Assembly (NCBI GenBank): GCA_035566435.1
Contig: DATMRF010000118.1
Span: forward strand, 1 to 64,000
DNA from: DATMRF01 sp035566435
GTDB lineage: Bacteria > Verrucomicrobiota > Verrucomicrobiia > Limisphaerales > UBA8199
Direction: 5' to 3'
Length of the DNA stretch: 64,000 bases
This document shows positions 1-9,567 of this stretch, piece after piece (within the stretch, counting starts at the first letter, position 1; each line of letters starts with the position of its first letter). Below the pieces are notes generated by a model. The model did not search any database and was not told the DNA's origin. It worked only from the letters and a program-made list of their open reading frames with translations. Position numbers and translations under genes: made by a program.

Positions 1-110
1 GGAAAAAGCAAAGCTGGCCCTGGTCGCCTGGAAGAGTTGGCTTTCCTGGACTCATTTCAATTTCCTTTGGCTGCACTCTGAACCCCCCATAGTTCGCCAC
101 TCCCCATGAC

Positions 111-130
111 GTCTCAAAACCTTTTGAGAC
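111..130. promoter_or_regulatory. Inverted repeat upstream of the giant repeat protein
   Basis: GTCTCAAAA and TTTTGAGAC form a perfect 9-base inverted repeat separated by CC. There is no T-run after it and no gene end close by inside the window, so it looks more like a protein-binding site than a terminator. It lies about 180 bases before the chosen start of the beta-strand-repeat gene. The regulator is unknown. Confidence 0.4.
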
Positions 131-179
131 AGTCTCTGGAACGCGTCCCTACCTTTCGTGGGCTGGACCGAGAGCGCTA

Positions 180-191
180 GAACAAACGTTC
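180..191 (+). promoter_or_regulatory. Copy 1 of the GAACAAACGTTC motif
   Basis: The 12 bases GAACAAACGTTC are followed by GATAGC, about 120 bases before the chosen start of the giant repeat protein. The same 12-mer or its complement recurs upstream of the response regulator gene and in the GH29/beta-helix divergent region. The GAAC-N4-GTTC symmetry is typical of a dimeric repressor or activator site. It also fits the Bacillus-type LexA box, so the regulator cannot be named from sequence alone. Confidence 0.5.
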
Positions 192-311
192 GATAGCACT
201 CCTCCCTCGTTCCTGCGATAACACTCTATCTTAAACCAATCCCTGGCGCACATGAGTGCTTTGCTAACCGCGAATCTCCCTCACCGGCACCCTCAACCGA
301 ACCCCTCCCTT

Positions 312-3300
312 ATGAAACTCGCCTGTGCTGCTCTCTCCGTCGCCGCTCTGCTGGCCGCCGCTCAATCCGCCCGCGCCCAGACCGTGTGGTCCGGCGGCGC
401 CGGCACCGACAGGAACTGGTCCACCGCCAATAACTGGGTCGGCGCGGTCGTCCCCGTCAACGGCGCGGTCCTCTTCACCAACTCCGAAGCGGTCGTCACC
501 GCCTCCAATATCAATAACATTGTCGATGCCGCCTTCATCACCCAGGGCGGTATCGCCTCCCTCCAGTACTCCCAAACCAACGCCAACCACACCACCCTCA
601 TCGCCGCCGGCCAAACCCTCGCCATCTCTTCCGGCCTCTCCGCCGGCACCGAGACCGACGAAGGCGTCAACCAGTCCCAGCTCCTCGCCACCATTACCGG
701 CCCCGGCGCGGCCATCAACCTCGCCGGCGGCAACCTCCAGGCCCACCAGGGCTCCGGCACCGCCGGCAACCATCGCTTTACCCTCGACCTCTCCGGGCTC
801 GATACCCTCAACGCCACCGTCGGCCGCCTCCTCGTCGGCGTCGCCAACTCCAGCGCCGCTACCCAAAACCGCCCCTCCGGCGCCCTCAACCTCGCCAAAA
901 CCAATATCATCACCGCCTCCGGCGCCGTCCCCGCGCTCGACGTCGGCGATACCGGCAGCGCCGGCAATAACGGCAACGTCTCCATTCTCCTCCTCGGCCA
1001 GACCAATGCCCTCTTCGTCAACGGCGTCGCCTCCGCCCGGCTCAAGTCCCAGTTCGCCTCCCTCCGCTTTAACCCCCTCTTCACCGCCAATAACGGCAAC
1101 CCCACCGCCTTCTTCCGCGCCTCCGATGCCTCCTCCCGCGTCCCGAGCTGGGCCATCGCCGATGGCATCGGCAACAGCGGCGGCACCACCACCCCCTCCG
1201 CCACCAACGACTTCTCCGGCGGCACCGTCGATGCCCTCGTCGATACTCTTACCCTCGGCAAAACCTCCACCGCCGGCACCCCCGGCGGCCGCCCCGCCGT
1301 CGGCATCCTCACCCTCTCCGCCGGTACCTTCGACGTCAATTCCGTCACCAACGGCTGGCAAACCCAATCCGGCAACGACGTCGGCGTCGGCATCATCAAC
1401 GTCAACGGCACTGCCACCCTCATCGTCAATACCGTCCTCGAAATGGGCCGCGTCAATGGCGCCGCCGTCACCAACTCCCGCGGCGTCCTCAACCTCAATG
1501 GCGGTTCCGCCCGCATCGCCGCCCTCAGCGCCGCGCTCGGCAGCACCAATAACACCATCTCCATCAACGGCGGCTCCCTCGTCCTCACCAATGCCACCCT
1601 CGACGCCTCCGCCGGTCCTGGCATCCGCAATTTCTCCATTACCAACGCCGCCCTCACCCTCAACGTCCAAACGTTGGCCCCCTCCCTCCAGCTCACCGGC
1701 CTGGCCGTCGGCGACCCTACCAACAAAATCAACCTCGCCTCCATCCCCGTCGTCGGCGGCTACCCCACCGTCTTTACCCTCATCAAATACTCCTCCTGGT
1801 CCGGCGCCACCAACATCGGCCTCGGTACCCTCCCCCCCAACCTCACTCCCTACGCCGGCTACATCTCCAACGATTTCGCCAATAACGCCATCGACTTCGT
1901 AGTCACCGCCGGACCCGCTCCCGCGCGCGACATCACCTGGTCCGGCTCACCCAACGGCACCTGGGACGTCGCCTCCACCGCCAACTGGAAAGATACTAAC
2001 GGCAACCCCACCATCTTTAACCAAACCGACTTCGTTAGGTTCGACGACTCCGCCCTCGGCCCCACCACCGTTAACCTCTCCACCCAGCTCGACCCCACCT
2101 CCATTACCGTCTCCAACCAATCACTGGTGTATGTCTTCCAGGGCACCGGCTTCCTCGACGGCTCGGTCGGCATTCTTAAACAGGGCCCCGGCGAGCTCTT
2201 CATCGATAACTCCAGCCCCAACACCTTCTCCGGTGGCATCGACATCGAAGCCGGCACTCTCGTATTCGGCAATAACGACGCCAACGCCAACCTCCCGCCC
2301 TCCGGCTCCATTGCCAACAACGGCATCCTCGCTTTCAGTCAGAATTCCGACCTCACCGTCAACAACACCATCTCCGGTTCCGGTAACATCGTCCAATCCG
2401 GTTTCGGCTCCGGCATCCTCCGCCTCGCCGCTGCCAATTCCTTTTCCGGCAGCGTTAGCGTCTCCGCCGGCACCCTCGTCCCCGCCAACAACTCCGCCCT
2501 CGGCACTACCAATGGCTCCACCATCATCAACCCAGGCGCTACCCTCGACCTCCAGGGCCCTGCCGGCGGCGCTGCCAATGCCCTCAACCTCGGTCTCGAG
2601 CCCTTCTTCGTCTCCGGCTCCGGCATCGGCGGTAACGGCGCGATCGTTAACAACGGCTCCGTCTCCCAGCAAAACGCCATCCGCTCCGTCAGCCTCGTCG
2701 GCAATACCACCTTCGGCGGCGCTTCCCGCTGGGATATCCGCGGCGCTGGCGCAAACCTTTCCACCGGCGGCAACCCCTTCTCCATTACCAAAATCGGCGT
2801 CAACCAGGTCTCCCTCGTCGGCGTGAACCCCGTCGATCCCGCCCTCGGCGACATCAACGTCCAGCAAGGCATCTTCGCCGTCCAGCTCGCCACCGCCGGC
2901 CTCGGCGACCCAACCAAAACGTTGGCTGTTTCCCCGGGCGCCACCCTCGACCTTTACAACCTCTCCACCCCCATCAATAAACAAATCGTCCTCAACGGCG
3001 ACGGCTCCGTCGTCCCCGGCATTCTCTTCGCCGAAAATGGCAACTCCACCCTCCTCGGCGCCATGACCCTCAACGGCGCTTGCACCTTCAACGTCGGCGG
3101 CGTTTCTCTCACCCTGAGCAATGCCCTCGCCGGCCCGGGCACCATCTACAAAAACGGCGGCGGCGGTCTCCTCCTCTCCGGCACCGTCTCCGTCGGCGGC
3201 ACCATCACCAACGCCGTCGGCGCTCTCGCCATTAACGGTGTCGTTAACACCCCCGTCCTCAGCCTCAACGCCGCTAGCCTTTTCGGCTACGGCACCAACA

Positions 3301-5576
3301 CCGCCTCCGTCGATGTCCAGGGCACCCTCAACCCCGGCTCCTCCAATGCCCCCGGCGCTTTCGCCGCCACCGCCGGCCTCATCCTCGAATCGGGCGCCTC
3401 CCTCACCTTCGACCTCGGCACCAATAACGCCTCCGACCCCGCCGTCAACGACATCATCAACGTCACCGGTGACCTCGCCACCACCAACGCCCAAATCTTC
3501 ATCAACCAATACCAGGGCCGCCTTCAGGCCGGCTCCTATCGCCTGATCAACTACTCCGGCAACCTCCTCGGCGACGCCGGCCTCTACTTCGGCTCCCCGC
3601 AACCCGTCGGCGGCGTCACCCGCTACACCTTCGCCCTCGATACCTCCACCCCTCACCAGGTCAACCTCATCGTCTCCGGCTCCTCCGCCGACCTCAAATG
3701 GGCCGCCCTCGCCGCCAATGGCTCCAGTGCCTGGGATGTCGTCGGCTCCCTCAACTGGCTCAACGGCTCCACCCCCGACCTCTTCTACAACGGCGACACC
3801 GTCACCCTCGACGACTCCGTCCCCGGCGTCACCAATACCCTCACCATCGGCGCCGGCATTGTCGTCCAGCCCGCCGCCATCACCGTCAACTCCTCCGCCA
3901 ATAACTACGCCATCGCCGGTCCTGGCAAAATCACCGGCGCCACTGGCATCACCAAGTCCGGCCCCAGCACCCTCACCATCACCTCCACCAACGACTTCAC
4001 CGGCCCCGTCAGCGTGTTGGCGGGCACCCTCAAAGTCGGCTCCAACCCCGCCCTCGGCGCCACCAACTCCGGCACCACTATCGCCTCCGGCGCGACCCTC
4101 GACCTCGGCGGCGGCAACCTCGCCGCCAATGCGCTCAACCTCGGCTTTGAAAACGTCACCGTCTCCGGCGCCGGCGTCGGCGGCCTCGGCGTCATCGTCA
4201 GCTCCAATACCAACGCCCAGCAAAATGCCTTGCGCACCGTCACCCTCGCCGGCGACACCACCCTCGGCGGCGTCTCCGCCGCCTACTGGATTGGCAACGT
4301 CGGCCGCTGGGACATCCGCTCCCAGGCCGCCAACACCGACATCGCCTCCCCAACCAACGCCTTCCTCTCCACCGGTGGCAACCCCTACAACCTCACCAAG
4401 ACCGGGTCCAACCTCGTTTGCCTTGTCGGCCTCGCCGTCGATCCCGCCCTCGCCAACATCAACATCCTCCAGGGCGCCATGTCCTTCGAACACAGCACCA
4501 CCCTCGGCGATCCCGCTCAAACCCTCACCGTTACCAATGGCGCCACCATGCAGATCTGGCAAACCTGGCCCAGCAACCTCCTCAACAAAGTCCTCGTCCT
4601 CTACGGCGACGGCGTGAACACCAACGTCTATAGCCCGAGCGGCAATAACATCTTCGTCGGCCCCATCACCCTCAACTCCGGCGTCCAAAACAGTAACTGT
4701 GTCTTCAGCATCCAGGGCGCGACCCTCACTCTCTCCAACAACACCATCTCCGGCTCCGCCGGCCTAAACAAAGTCGGCTCCGGCTCACTCATCATCTACG
4801 ACGACTGCCCCTACTTCGGCTCCACCTTCGTCAGCGCCGGCACCCTGGCCCTCGCTGGCACTGCCCACCTCACGAGCACCCCGTCCCTCACCATCGCTGG
4901 CGGCGCTACCCTCGACGTCTCCGCCCGCTCCGATTCCACCCTCACCCTCCAGCAGGGCGGCCGCAGCCTCTCCGGCAACGGTACCATTCTCGGCTCCCTC
5001 GTCGTCTCCGGCGACACCGACGTCTCCCCTGGCATCAACGGTCCGGGCACCCTCACCGTCACCAACGCCATTACCATCTTCGGCCAAACGTTCATGGACC
5101 TCGCCGCCAACACCAACGACCTCCTCAAGGCCGGCACTTCCATCACCTTCGAGCCATTTAGCTCCTTACAGCTCACCTTTACACCCGGCACTCTTACCAA
5201 CGGCCAATCCTTCAAGCTCTTTAGTGCCCCTGCCTACTCCGGCTCCTTCGGCGGTCTCAATCCGCCCACCCCTGGCACCGGCCTCGCCTGGAACACCAGC
5301 CTTCTCTACGTCAGCGGCATCCTCTCCGTCCAGCGCACCGTCGCCACCTACCCCACCAACATCACCGCCGTCGTCTCCAGTGGCAGCCTGAGCCTCTCCT
5401 GGCCCACAGATCACCTCGGCTGGTGGCTCCAGGTCCAGACCAACGCCCCCGGCCTCGGCCTCGGCACCAACTGGCTCACCATCCCCGGCTCCAGCGCCAC
5501 CACCAGCGCCGCACTCCCGCTCGACCCCGCCAACGGCAGCGTCTTTTGCCGCCTCGTCTATACCAATGCCCCATGA
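312..5576 (+). CDS. Giant secreted autotransporter-type beta-strand-repeat protein
   Basis: A protein of about 1754 residues. I chose the ATG at 312 because it begins a clean Sec signal peptide (Met-Lys, a hydrophobic Ala/Leu stretch, then ARAQ); an upstream in-frame ATG at 252 would add 20 residues before it. The body is Gly/Asn/Ser/Thr-rich and holds several autotransporter-associated beta-strand repeats of the form KxGxGxLxL...NxFxGxxxVxxGTL, which fold as a beta-helix. Two large modules (nt about 1930-3670 and 3680-5150) resemble each other, indicating internal duplication. No outer-membrane barrel follows. The C-terminus is a short module with a Trp-Pro start and an FxRL-type end. It probably acts at the cell surface or in the medium; adhesion or matrix roles are guesses. 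The sense strand is strikingly rich in C. Confidence 0.85.
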   Translation: MKLACAALSVAALLAAAQSARAQTVWSGGAGTDRNWSTANNWVGAVVPVNGAVLFTNSEAVVTASNINNIVDAAFITQGGIASLQYSQTNANHTTLIAAGQTLAISSGLSAGTETDEGVNQSQLLATITGPGAAINLAGGNLQAHQGSGTAGNHRFTLDLSGLDTLNATVGRLLVGVANSSAATQNRPSGALNLAKTNIITASGAVPALDVGDTGSAGNNGNVSILLLGQTNALFVNGVASARLKSQFASLRFNPLFTANNGNPTAFFRASDASSRVPSWAIADGIGNSGGTTTPSATNDFSGGTVDALVDTLTLGKTSTAGTPGGRPAVGILTLSAGTFDVNSVTNGWQTQSGNDVGVGIINVNGTATLIVNTVLEMGRVNGAAVTNSRGVLNLNGGSARIAALSAALGSTNNTISINGGSLVLTNATLDASAGPGIRNFSITNAALTLNVQTLAPSLQLTGLAVGDPTNKINLASIPVVGGYPTVFTLIKYSSWSGATNIGLGTLPPNLTPYAGYISNDFANNAIDFVVTAGPAPARDITWSGSPNGTWDVASTANWKDTNGNPTIFNQTDFVRFDDSALGPTTVNLSTQLDPTSITVSNQSLVYVFQGTGFLDGSVGILKQGPGELFIDNSSPNTFSGGIDIEAGTLVFGNNDANANLPPSGSIANNGILAFSQNSDLTVNNTISGSGNIVQSGFGSGILRLAAANSFSGSVSVSAGTLVPANNSALGTTNGSTIINPGATLDLQGPAGGAANALNLGLEPFFVSGSGIGGNGAIVNNGSVSQQNAIRSVSLVGNTTFGGASRWDIRGAGANLSTGGNPFSITKIGVNQVSLVGVNPVDPALGDINVQQGIFAVQLATAGLGDPTKTLAVSPGATLDLYNLSTPINKQIVLNGDGSVVPGILFAENGNSTLLGAMTLNGACTFNVGGVSLTLSNALAGPGTIYKNGGGGLLLSGTVSVGGTITNAVGALAINGVVNTPVLSLNAASLFGYGTNTASVDVQGTLNPGSSNAPGAFAATAGLILESGASLTFDLGTNNASDPAVNDIINVTGDLATTNAQIFINQYQGRLQAGSYRLINYSGNLLGDAGLYFGSPQPVGGVTRYTFALDTSTPHQVNLIVSGSSADLKWAALAANGSSAWDVVGSLNWLNGSTPDLFYNGDTVTLDDSVPGVTNTLTIGAGIVVQPAAITVNSSANNYAIAGPGKITGATGITKSGPSTLTITSTNDFTGPVSVLAGTLKVGSNPALGATNSGTTIASGATLDLGGGNLAANALNLGFENVTVSGAGVGGLGVIVSSNTNAQQNALRTVTLAGDTTLGGVSAAYWIGNVGRWDIRSQAANTDIASPTNAFLSTGGNPYNLTKTGSNLVCLVGLAVDPALANINILQGAMSFEHSTTLGDPAQTLTVTNGATMQIWQTWPSNLLNKVLVLYGDGVNTNVYSPSGNNIFVGPITLNSGVQNSNCVFSIQGATLTLSNNTISGSAGLNKVGSGSLIIYDDCPYFGSTFVSAGTLALAGTAHLTSTPSLTIAGGATLDVSARSDSTLTLQQGGRSLSGNGTILGSLVVSGDTDVSPGINGPGTLTVTNAITIFGQTFMDLAANTNDLLKAGTSITFEPFSSLQLTFTPGTLTNGQSFKLFSAPAYSGSFGGLNPPTPGTGLAWNTSLLYVSGILSVQRTVATYPTNITAVVSSGSLSLSWPTDHLGWWLQVQTNAPGLGLGTNWLTIPGSSATTSAALPLDPANGSVFCRLVYTNAP

Positions 5577-5810
5577 CAAAGCATGGCGCAGGTAGGGCGC
5601 GGGTAGGGCGCGTTGTCTCAGCGCGCCCCTCACACCGGGGCGGGGACGGCCACGTCCCCGTACCCCGTTGCCCCCAGTGCGCCGTCTGCAATTTCGGGGT
5701 TGGGGAAAAGGAAAAAGGTTGGGGTCAGCCGCCGGGCCATAAACCCGGCGGCTCTTTTCTGCAGGAACTCCGCCACCACCAACTGCCCATCAACCATCAA
5801 CTAACGACTG
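5577..5810. repeat. Intergenic repeats (family B fragment plus family A half)
   Basis: This gap between two convergent genes holds no gene. At 5591-5616 there is a duplicated GGTAGGGCGCG run that matches the arm of the family B palindrome seen at 27.1 and 48.1 kb. At 5637-5660 there is one half-element of family A (core GACGGCCACGTCCCCG), which recurs at 6.5, 28.6, 57.6 and 63.8 kb. The rest is unremarkable. Confidence 0.7.
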
Positions 5811-6440
5811 TCAACCTCTCCCCAAAAACTTCACCACCGCCTGAGTCCGCGACTGCACATGCAACTTCTCATACACCGTATGCAAATGCGCCCGCACCGT
5901 GCTCAGCGTAATCCCGAGCTGGTCCGCAATCTCCTTGTAAAGAAAACCCTTGGCCAGCAGCGCCAGAATCTCCTGCTCCCGTTTCGTGAGCTGCTCCGCC
6001 TCCGCATCGAGCTGCTTAATCTGCTGGAAATGATTCACCACCTTGCGCGCAATCTGCATCGACATCGGCGCTCCCCCCGCATGCACCTGCTCCACCGCCT
6101 GGATCAACTCCGACGGCGGCATGTTCTTGAGCAAATAACCGCTCGCGCCCTTGCGCAGCGAATCGAAAATCAAATCGCTCTCCTCGTACGTAGTAAGCAT
6201 CAGCACTTGCGTTTTGGGCAGGATTTCCTTCAGGCGGCTCACACATTCAATCCCGCTCATGCCCGGCAGGTTGATGTCCATCAACACCACGTCGGGCTGC
6301 TCCCCGGGAATGCGGCTCAGCGCTTCCTCGCCGCTCGGATGCGCCCCCACGCATCGCAACGCCGGCGCGCGCCCCAGCAATTCGCTGAGACTCTCGCGCG
6401 TTCCGCGATCGTCCTCGACAATGGAAACTCTAATGCGCAT
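5811..6440 (-). CDS. NarL/FixJ-family response regulator
   Basis: A 209-residue DNA-binding regulator. The receiver domain (about 1-120) has the acidic pair in VEDD, the phosphoacceptor Asp55 in LMDINLPG, and the conserved Thr and Lys (LTTYE, LLKN). The C-terminal LuxR-type helix-turn-helix runs from LTKREQEILALLAKG through TVRAHLHTVYEKL. I chose the ATG at 6440, where the receiver fold begins (MRIRVSIVEDD); an in-frame TTG at 6503 would add 21 unlikely residues. It lies 148 bases downstream of the propeller histidine kinase on the same strand and is its likely partner. The gap holds a family A palindrome and a GAACAAACGTTC site 49 bases before this start, so it may also have its own promoter and control itself. 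Confidence 0.9.
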   Translation of the reverse strand: MRIRVSIVEDDRGTRESLSELLGRAPALRCVGAHPSGEEALSRIPGEQPDVVLMDINLPGMSGIECVSRLKEILPKTQVLMLTTYEESDLIFDSLRKGASGYLLKNMPPSELIQAVEQVHAGGAPMSMQIARKVVNHFQQIKQLDAEAEQLTKREQEILALLAKGFLYKEIADQLGITLSTVRAHLHTVYEKLHVQSRTQAVVKFLGRG

Positions 6441-6489
6441 GCCGTTGCGTCGCTTTCCATCCTGCGCGAAACAACTCTGCCCGGCAATC

Positions 6490-6501
6490 GAACAAACGTT
6501 C
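6490..6501 (-). promoter_or_regulatory. Copy 2 of the GAACAAACGTTC motif
   Basis: Read toward the response regulator gene, the site is GAACGTTTGTTC followed by GATTGCC, ending 49 bases before the start codon. It shares 17 of 18 aligned positions, including the GATWGC tail, with the copy at 22.6 kb. Autoregulation by the response regulator is a natural hypothesis. Confidence 0.5.
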
Positions 6502-6508
6502 AACCATC

Positions 6509-6584
6509 GGGGCGGGGACGGCCACGTCCCCGTAGAACACTGCCAGCAAAGAAACGTACTCGGGGACGCGGCCGTCCCCGCCCC
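6509..6584. repeat. Family A palindromic element (complete)
   Basis: Two inverted arms, 6509-6532 and 6561-6584, with the core GACGGCCACGTCCCCG, could form a long GC-rich hairpin. It sits between the kinase stop and the response regulator. There is no T-run, so it is not a classical intrinsic terminator, although it could affect mRNA stability. Confidence 0.8.
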
Positions 6585-6588
6585 TGTC

Positions 6589-9567
6589 CTATCCCCGGGT
6601 CCAGGGCAAACGCAGGCTCACCTTCGTCCCGGCGCCAGGCTTGCTCTCGATGCGGCACTCCCCGCCCACGTCCGCCAGCCGTTGCCGCATATTGCGCAAC
6701 CCGTCCGCCAGAGCATCGTCCGGGACCTGTGCGAAACCGCGCCCATTGTCCTCGATAATGATCTCCAGGGCTTCGGCAGTCACCCGCGCGCGGACCCAAA
6801 CCTCCGTCGCCTGCGCGTGCCTCACGACATTGTTCAGCGCCTCCTTGATCGCCAGGAACACGTTGTGGCGCAAATCGGTCGACAGCTCCCGCAGCGGCGT
6901 TTGTTCCGGCAAATCCAGCCGGCAACGAATGTCCGCGAGCCTGAGGTAATCGAGCGCGAACTGGCCGGCGTAATCGATCAGATGCCCAAGCGTGTCGTTG
7001 CGCGGGTTGACGGCCCACACGATTTCATCCAGCGACTTGATCGCCTGCCGGGCCGTCCCCGAGATTTTTCCCAGGCGCTCCGCCGCTTTGTCCGGCTCGC
7101 TTCGATCCTGTTGAGCCAGCTCGCCAAGGAGTGCAATTTGGGTCAGGTTCGCCCCCAGGTCGTCGTGGATGTCCTTGGCGATGCGCCCGCGTTCCTGGTG
7201 GAGAGCGGCCTGCTGCTCCAGCACGCGCAATCGGTCGCGCAAGCGGCGGAACGAAAGATACCGCACCAACGCCGCGACGCTGAGTGTGAAGACGGCCAGA
7301 GCGGTCACCCGGAATTCCCAGGTCTGCCAAAAAAAGGGGCTCACCGTGAACGCCAGCGTAGGGCCGGCGCTGTCCCAATTCCCCTCTGTGTCGCAGGCCA
7401 CCACCCGGAAGATATAATCGCCCGCTGGCAGCCGGGAATAACTGGCGCTCCGCGTGGTGGCATCATTCCAGTAATCATCGACGCCTTCCAGCCGGTAGCG
7501 GAACTGAATATTCTCCGGCGCGGCGAAATTCAGCGCGGTAAACTCGAATTCAAGCCGGCGGTGCCCCGGCGGGAAGTTGAGGCGGGTACCCGAGCTCTTA
7601 AGGGCGAGGGAGGCGCCACCCGTGACCGGCACGACGCCGCCATACCAGGCCACGGGGTTCTCATCCAACAAAACGCGCTCCAGCACGGTCGCCGGCACTC
7701 TGGAGTTCTCCCCCAGCTTTTCAGGGTCCACCACGGCCAGGGCGGTGCGCATCGGAAACCACAGCCGGCCTTCGCGGCTGCGGAGCACGTTAGGCGAATC
7801 GCCAAAATTGCCTTCGAGGCTGGGCAAACCCTCTCCCCGGCCGTAATGAAGCGAGCGCACATGGCTGGAGCGGCCTTCGGCGACGGCCTCCAACTCCTTT
7901 TGTCGCACCTTGAACAGGCCCTTATCGGAGCTAAACCAGAGCCAGCCCCGAGTGTCGGCGACGATGGCGGAGATTTGGTCGTCATAAAGCCCGTGCTCAG
8001 CGCGCACCTCACTGTAGTGCTCGTCCTTGAGCCGACCGACACCCCAGCCGGCGTATCCAATCCACAGTGCCCCGTCGGGAGTGGCATAAAGGCATCGGAT
8101 CGACGCCAGCTCCCGCCCGCCTCGCGGCGTAGCCTCCGACAGCTCCTCACCATGGATCCGAAAGAGGTTGCCTTTGGAAGTGCCGGCCCAGACGTTGCCT
8201 GCCGTATCCTCCGCCATAGCGCGGATGATCCGGCTGTCCGGAGGAATTTCAAATGCGCGCACCTGCCCGGCCCGAACGCGAAGGACCAGAGGAGGTGTCT
8301 CCTGTCCAACCCACAAATCCCCCGTCCGGCTCGCCAACAAAGTATGCAGCGTCTGATTCTTCAACACACGGTCTCCACCCCAGTTCACGAATCGGCCATC
8401 GCGCCAGCAGTAAAGACCGTGAAGCACGTTGCCAATCCACAGTCTGCCCTGGCCGTCGGCGGCGACACAGGTAGCCTCCACCGGGGAGTTCTCGTCCGCA
8501 GGCAGTGCGTTCCACCTGCCATTCATTCGCCGAACCACTACTCCGTTTTGCGTCGCCGCCCACAGCGTCCCGTCCGCATCCTCACAGACGGACATCAGGG
8601 AGGGAAACGGCAAACCGTCCTCCGGCCCCTCCAAAGAAACCGCCCGGCGCCGCACCCGGTTCAAGCCTCCGCCGAATGTGCCGACCCACAGGTTGCTCTC
8701 TCGGTCCGCGGCCAGCGACTGAATCTCCTGATGCGTCGTCTCTACCGCCTCGAAGCCGGAACCATCGTAACGGAACAGACCGCTGTAAGAGGTGCCAATC
8801 CACAGCGCGCCTTCGCGGTCTTCCAGCAGCACATTCGCCACCGTATTCGCAGGCTGGGGTTGAAACGCGCCGACCTCGCGGAGCTGCCCGCCGCTTTCGA
8901 TTCTGAAGAGACGGGTCCCAACGCAAAGCCACACTCCGCCCTCCCGGGCAGTGGCCAGCCGGGCGGGCAGGCGCTCGGATTGGTGGAGGATGCGGAAGTT
9001 TCGATTTTGGATAACGCCAACCTGACCGGCCTTGGCGAACCAGATTCTTCCCGTGTTGTCGCTGGCCAACGCGCACGTATCGGAGCCGTCGGGCAACCCC
9101 TCCTCTGCAGTGCAGGAAATGGCCTGGCCATCCCTCAAGCGATAGACCGCGCCGCCATGGTAGGAAACCCAAAGGCAGCCCGCAGCGTCCTCCGCCAGGC
9201 TGCCCGGGATGCTGCTTGGCAAGCCCTCGGTGAACGCTTGGGTGGAGCGGGCACTCAGTCTCACCACCGCGCCGCGGTCCATCGCCAGCCAAAGGTCGCC
9301 GGCACGCCCTCGCAGCATGGTGATGATGCCCCGGTTGGGTGGCGCGACGAAATTTGTGGGCGAGAATTCTTCGAACCGAATGCCGTCGAATCGCACGAGG
9401 CCCGTGCGCGTGCCAAGCCACAAATAGCCGTCTGCGGTTTGCGCCAGAGCAAAGATGGTGTTGTTAGGCAGGCCATCCTCCGATTGCCAGTCGCGGGCAA
9501 ACCACCCAGGATTGCCAGCGCCGATAGCCGGCGTCGCCAGGAGCAATACCGCCAGCGCGACCGGCAT
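6589..9567 (-). CDS. Two-component sensor histidine kinase with propeller and Y_Y_Y sensor
   Basis: About 992 residues from the ATG at 9567, which begins a signal peptide (MPVALAVLLLATPAIGAG); an earlier in-frame start at 9666 is less likely. The periplasmic part is a chain of two-component-regulator propeller repeats (DGLPNNTIFALAQTADGYLWLGT and many similar), then a Y_Y_Y domain (FRYRLEGVDDYW...LPAGDYIF). One membrane span follows (FRVTALAVFTLSVAALVRYL), then a HisKA_3 dimerisation domain with the phospho-His in AKDIHDDLG, and an HATPase domain with KEALNNVVRHA and EDNGRGF. Such kinases in Bacteroidota and PVC bacteria often sense oligosaccharides. The partner is the NarL-type regulator just downstream, and the nearby glycosidases suggest a glycan signal. 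Confidence 0.9.
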   Translation of the reverse strand: MPVALAVLLLATPAIGAGNPGWFARDWQSEDGLPNNTIFALAQTADGYLWLGTRTGLVRFDGIRFEEFSPTNFVAPPNRGIITMLRGRAGDLWLAMDRGAVVRLSARSTQAFTEGLPSSIPGSLAEDAAGCLWVSYHGGAVYRLRDGQAISCTAEEGLPDGSDTCALASDNTGRIWFAKAGQVGVIQNRNFRILHQSERLPARLATAREGGVWLCVGTRLFRIESGGQLREVGAFQPQPANTVANVLLEDREGALWIGTSYSGLFRYDGSGFEAVETTHQEIQSLAADRESNLWVGTFGGGLNRVRRRAVSLEGPEDGLPFPSLMSVCEDADGTLWAATQNGVVVRRMNGRWNALPADENSPVEATCVAADGQGRLWIGNVLHGLYCWRDGRFVNWGGDRVLKNQTLHTLLASRTGDLWVGQETPPLVLRVRAGQVRAFEIPPDSRIIRAMAEDTAGNVWAGTSKGNLFRIHGEELSEATPRGGRELASIRCLYATPDGALWIGYAGWGVGRLKDEHYSEVRAEHGLYDDQISAIVADTRGWLWFSSDKGLFKVRQKELEAVAEGRSSHVRSLHYGRGEGLPSLEGNFGDSPNVLRSREGRLWFPMRTALAVVDPEKLGENSRVPATVLERVLLDENPVAWYGGVVPVTGGASLALKSSGTRLNFPPGHRRLEFEFTALNFAAPENIQFRYRLEGVDDYWNDATTRSASYSRLPAGDYIFRVVACDTEGNWDSAGPTLAFTVSPFFWQTWEFRVTALAVFTLSVAALVRYLSFRRLRDRLRVLEQQAALHQERGRIAKDIHDDLGANLTQIALLGELAQQDRSEPDKAAERLGKISGTARQAIKSLDEIVWAVNPRNDTLGHLIDYAGQFALDYLRLADIRCRLDLPEQTPLRELSTDLRHNVFLAIKEALNNVVRHAQATEVWVRARVTAEALEIIIEDNGRGFAQVPDDALADGLRNMRQRLADVGGECRIESKPGAGTKVSLRLPWTRG

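Noticed and set aside
325..1902. A shifted plus-strand frame of Pro/Ser repeats inside the giant gene
   Set aside because: Low-complexity PPSSP text produced by frame shift in a C-rich gene.
2121..4688. A minus-strand open frame of about 855 codons opposite the giant repeat gene
   Set aside because: The product is almost only Gly/Asp/Glu/Ala/Val, the mirror of C-rich Gly/Asn/Thr/Ala codons on the sense strand. No start signal or domain.
6509..6584. Family A palindromes as intrinsic terminators
   Set aside because: The hairpins are strong but no run of T follows them. They recur with near-identical arms, which fits a dispersed repeat better.
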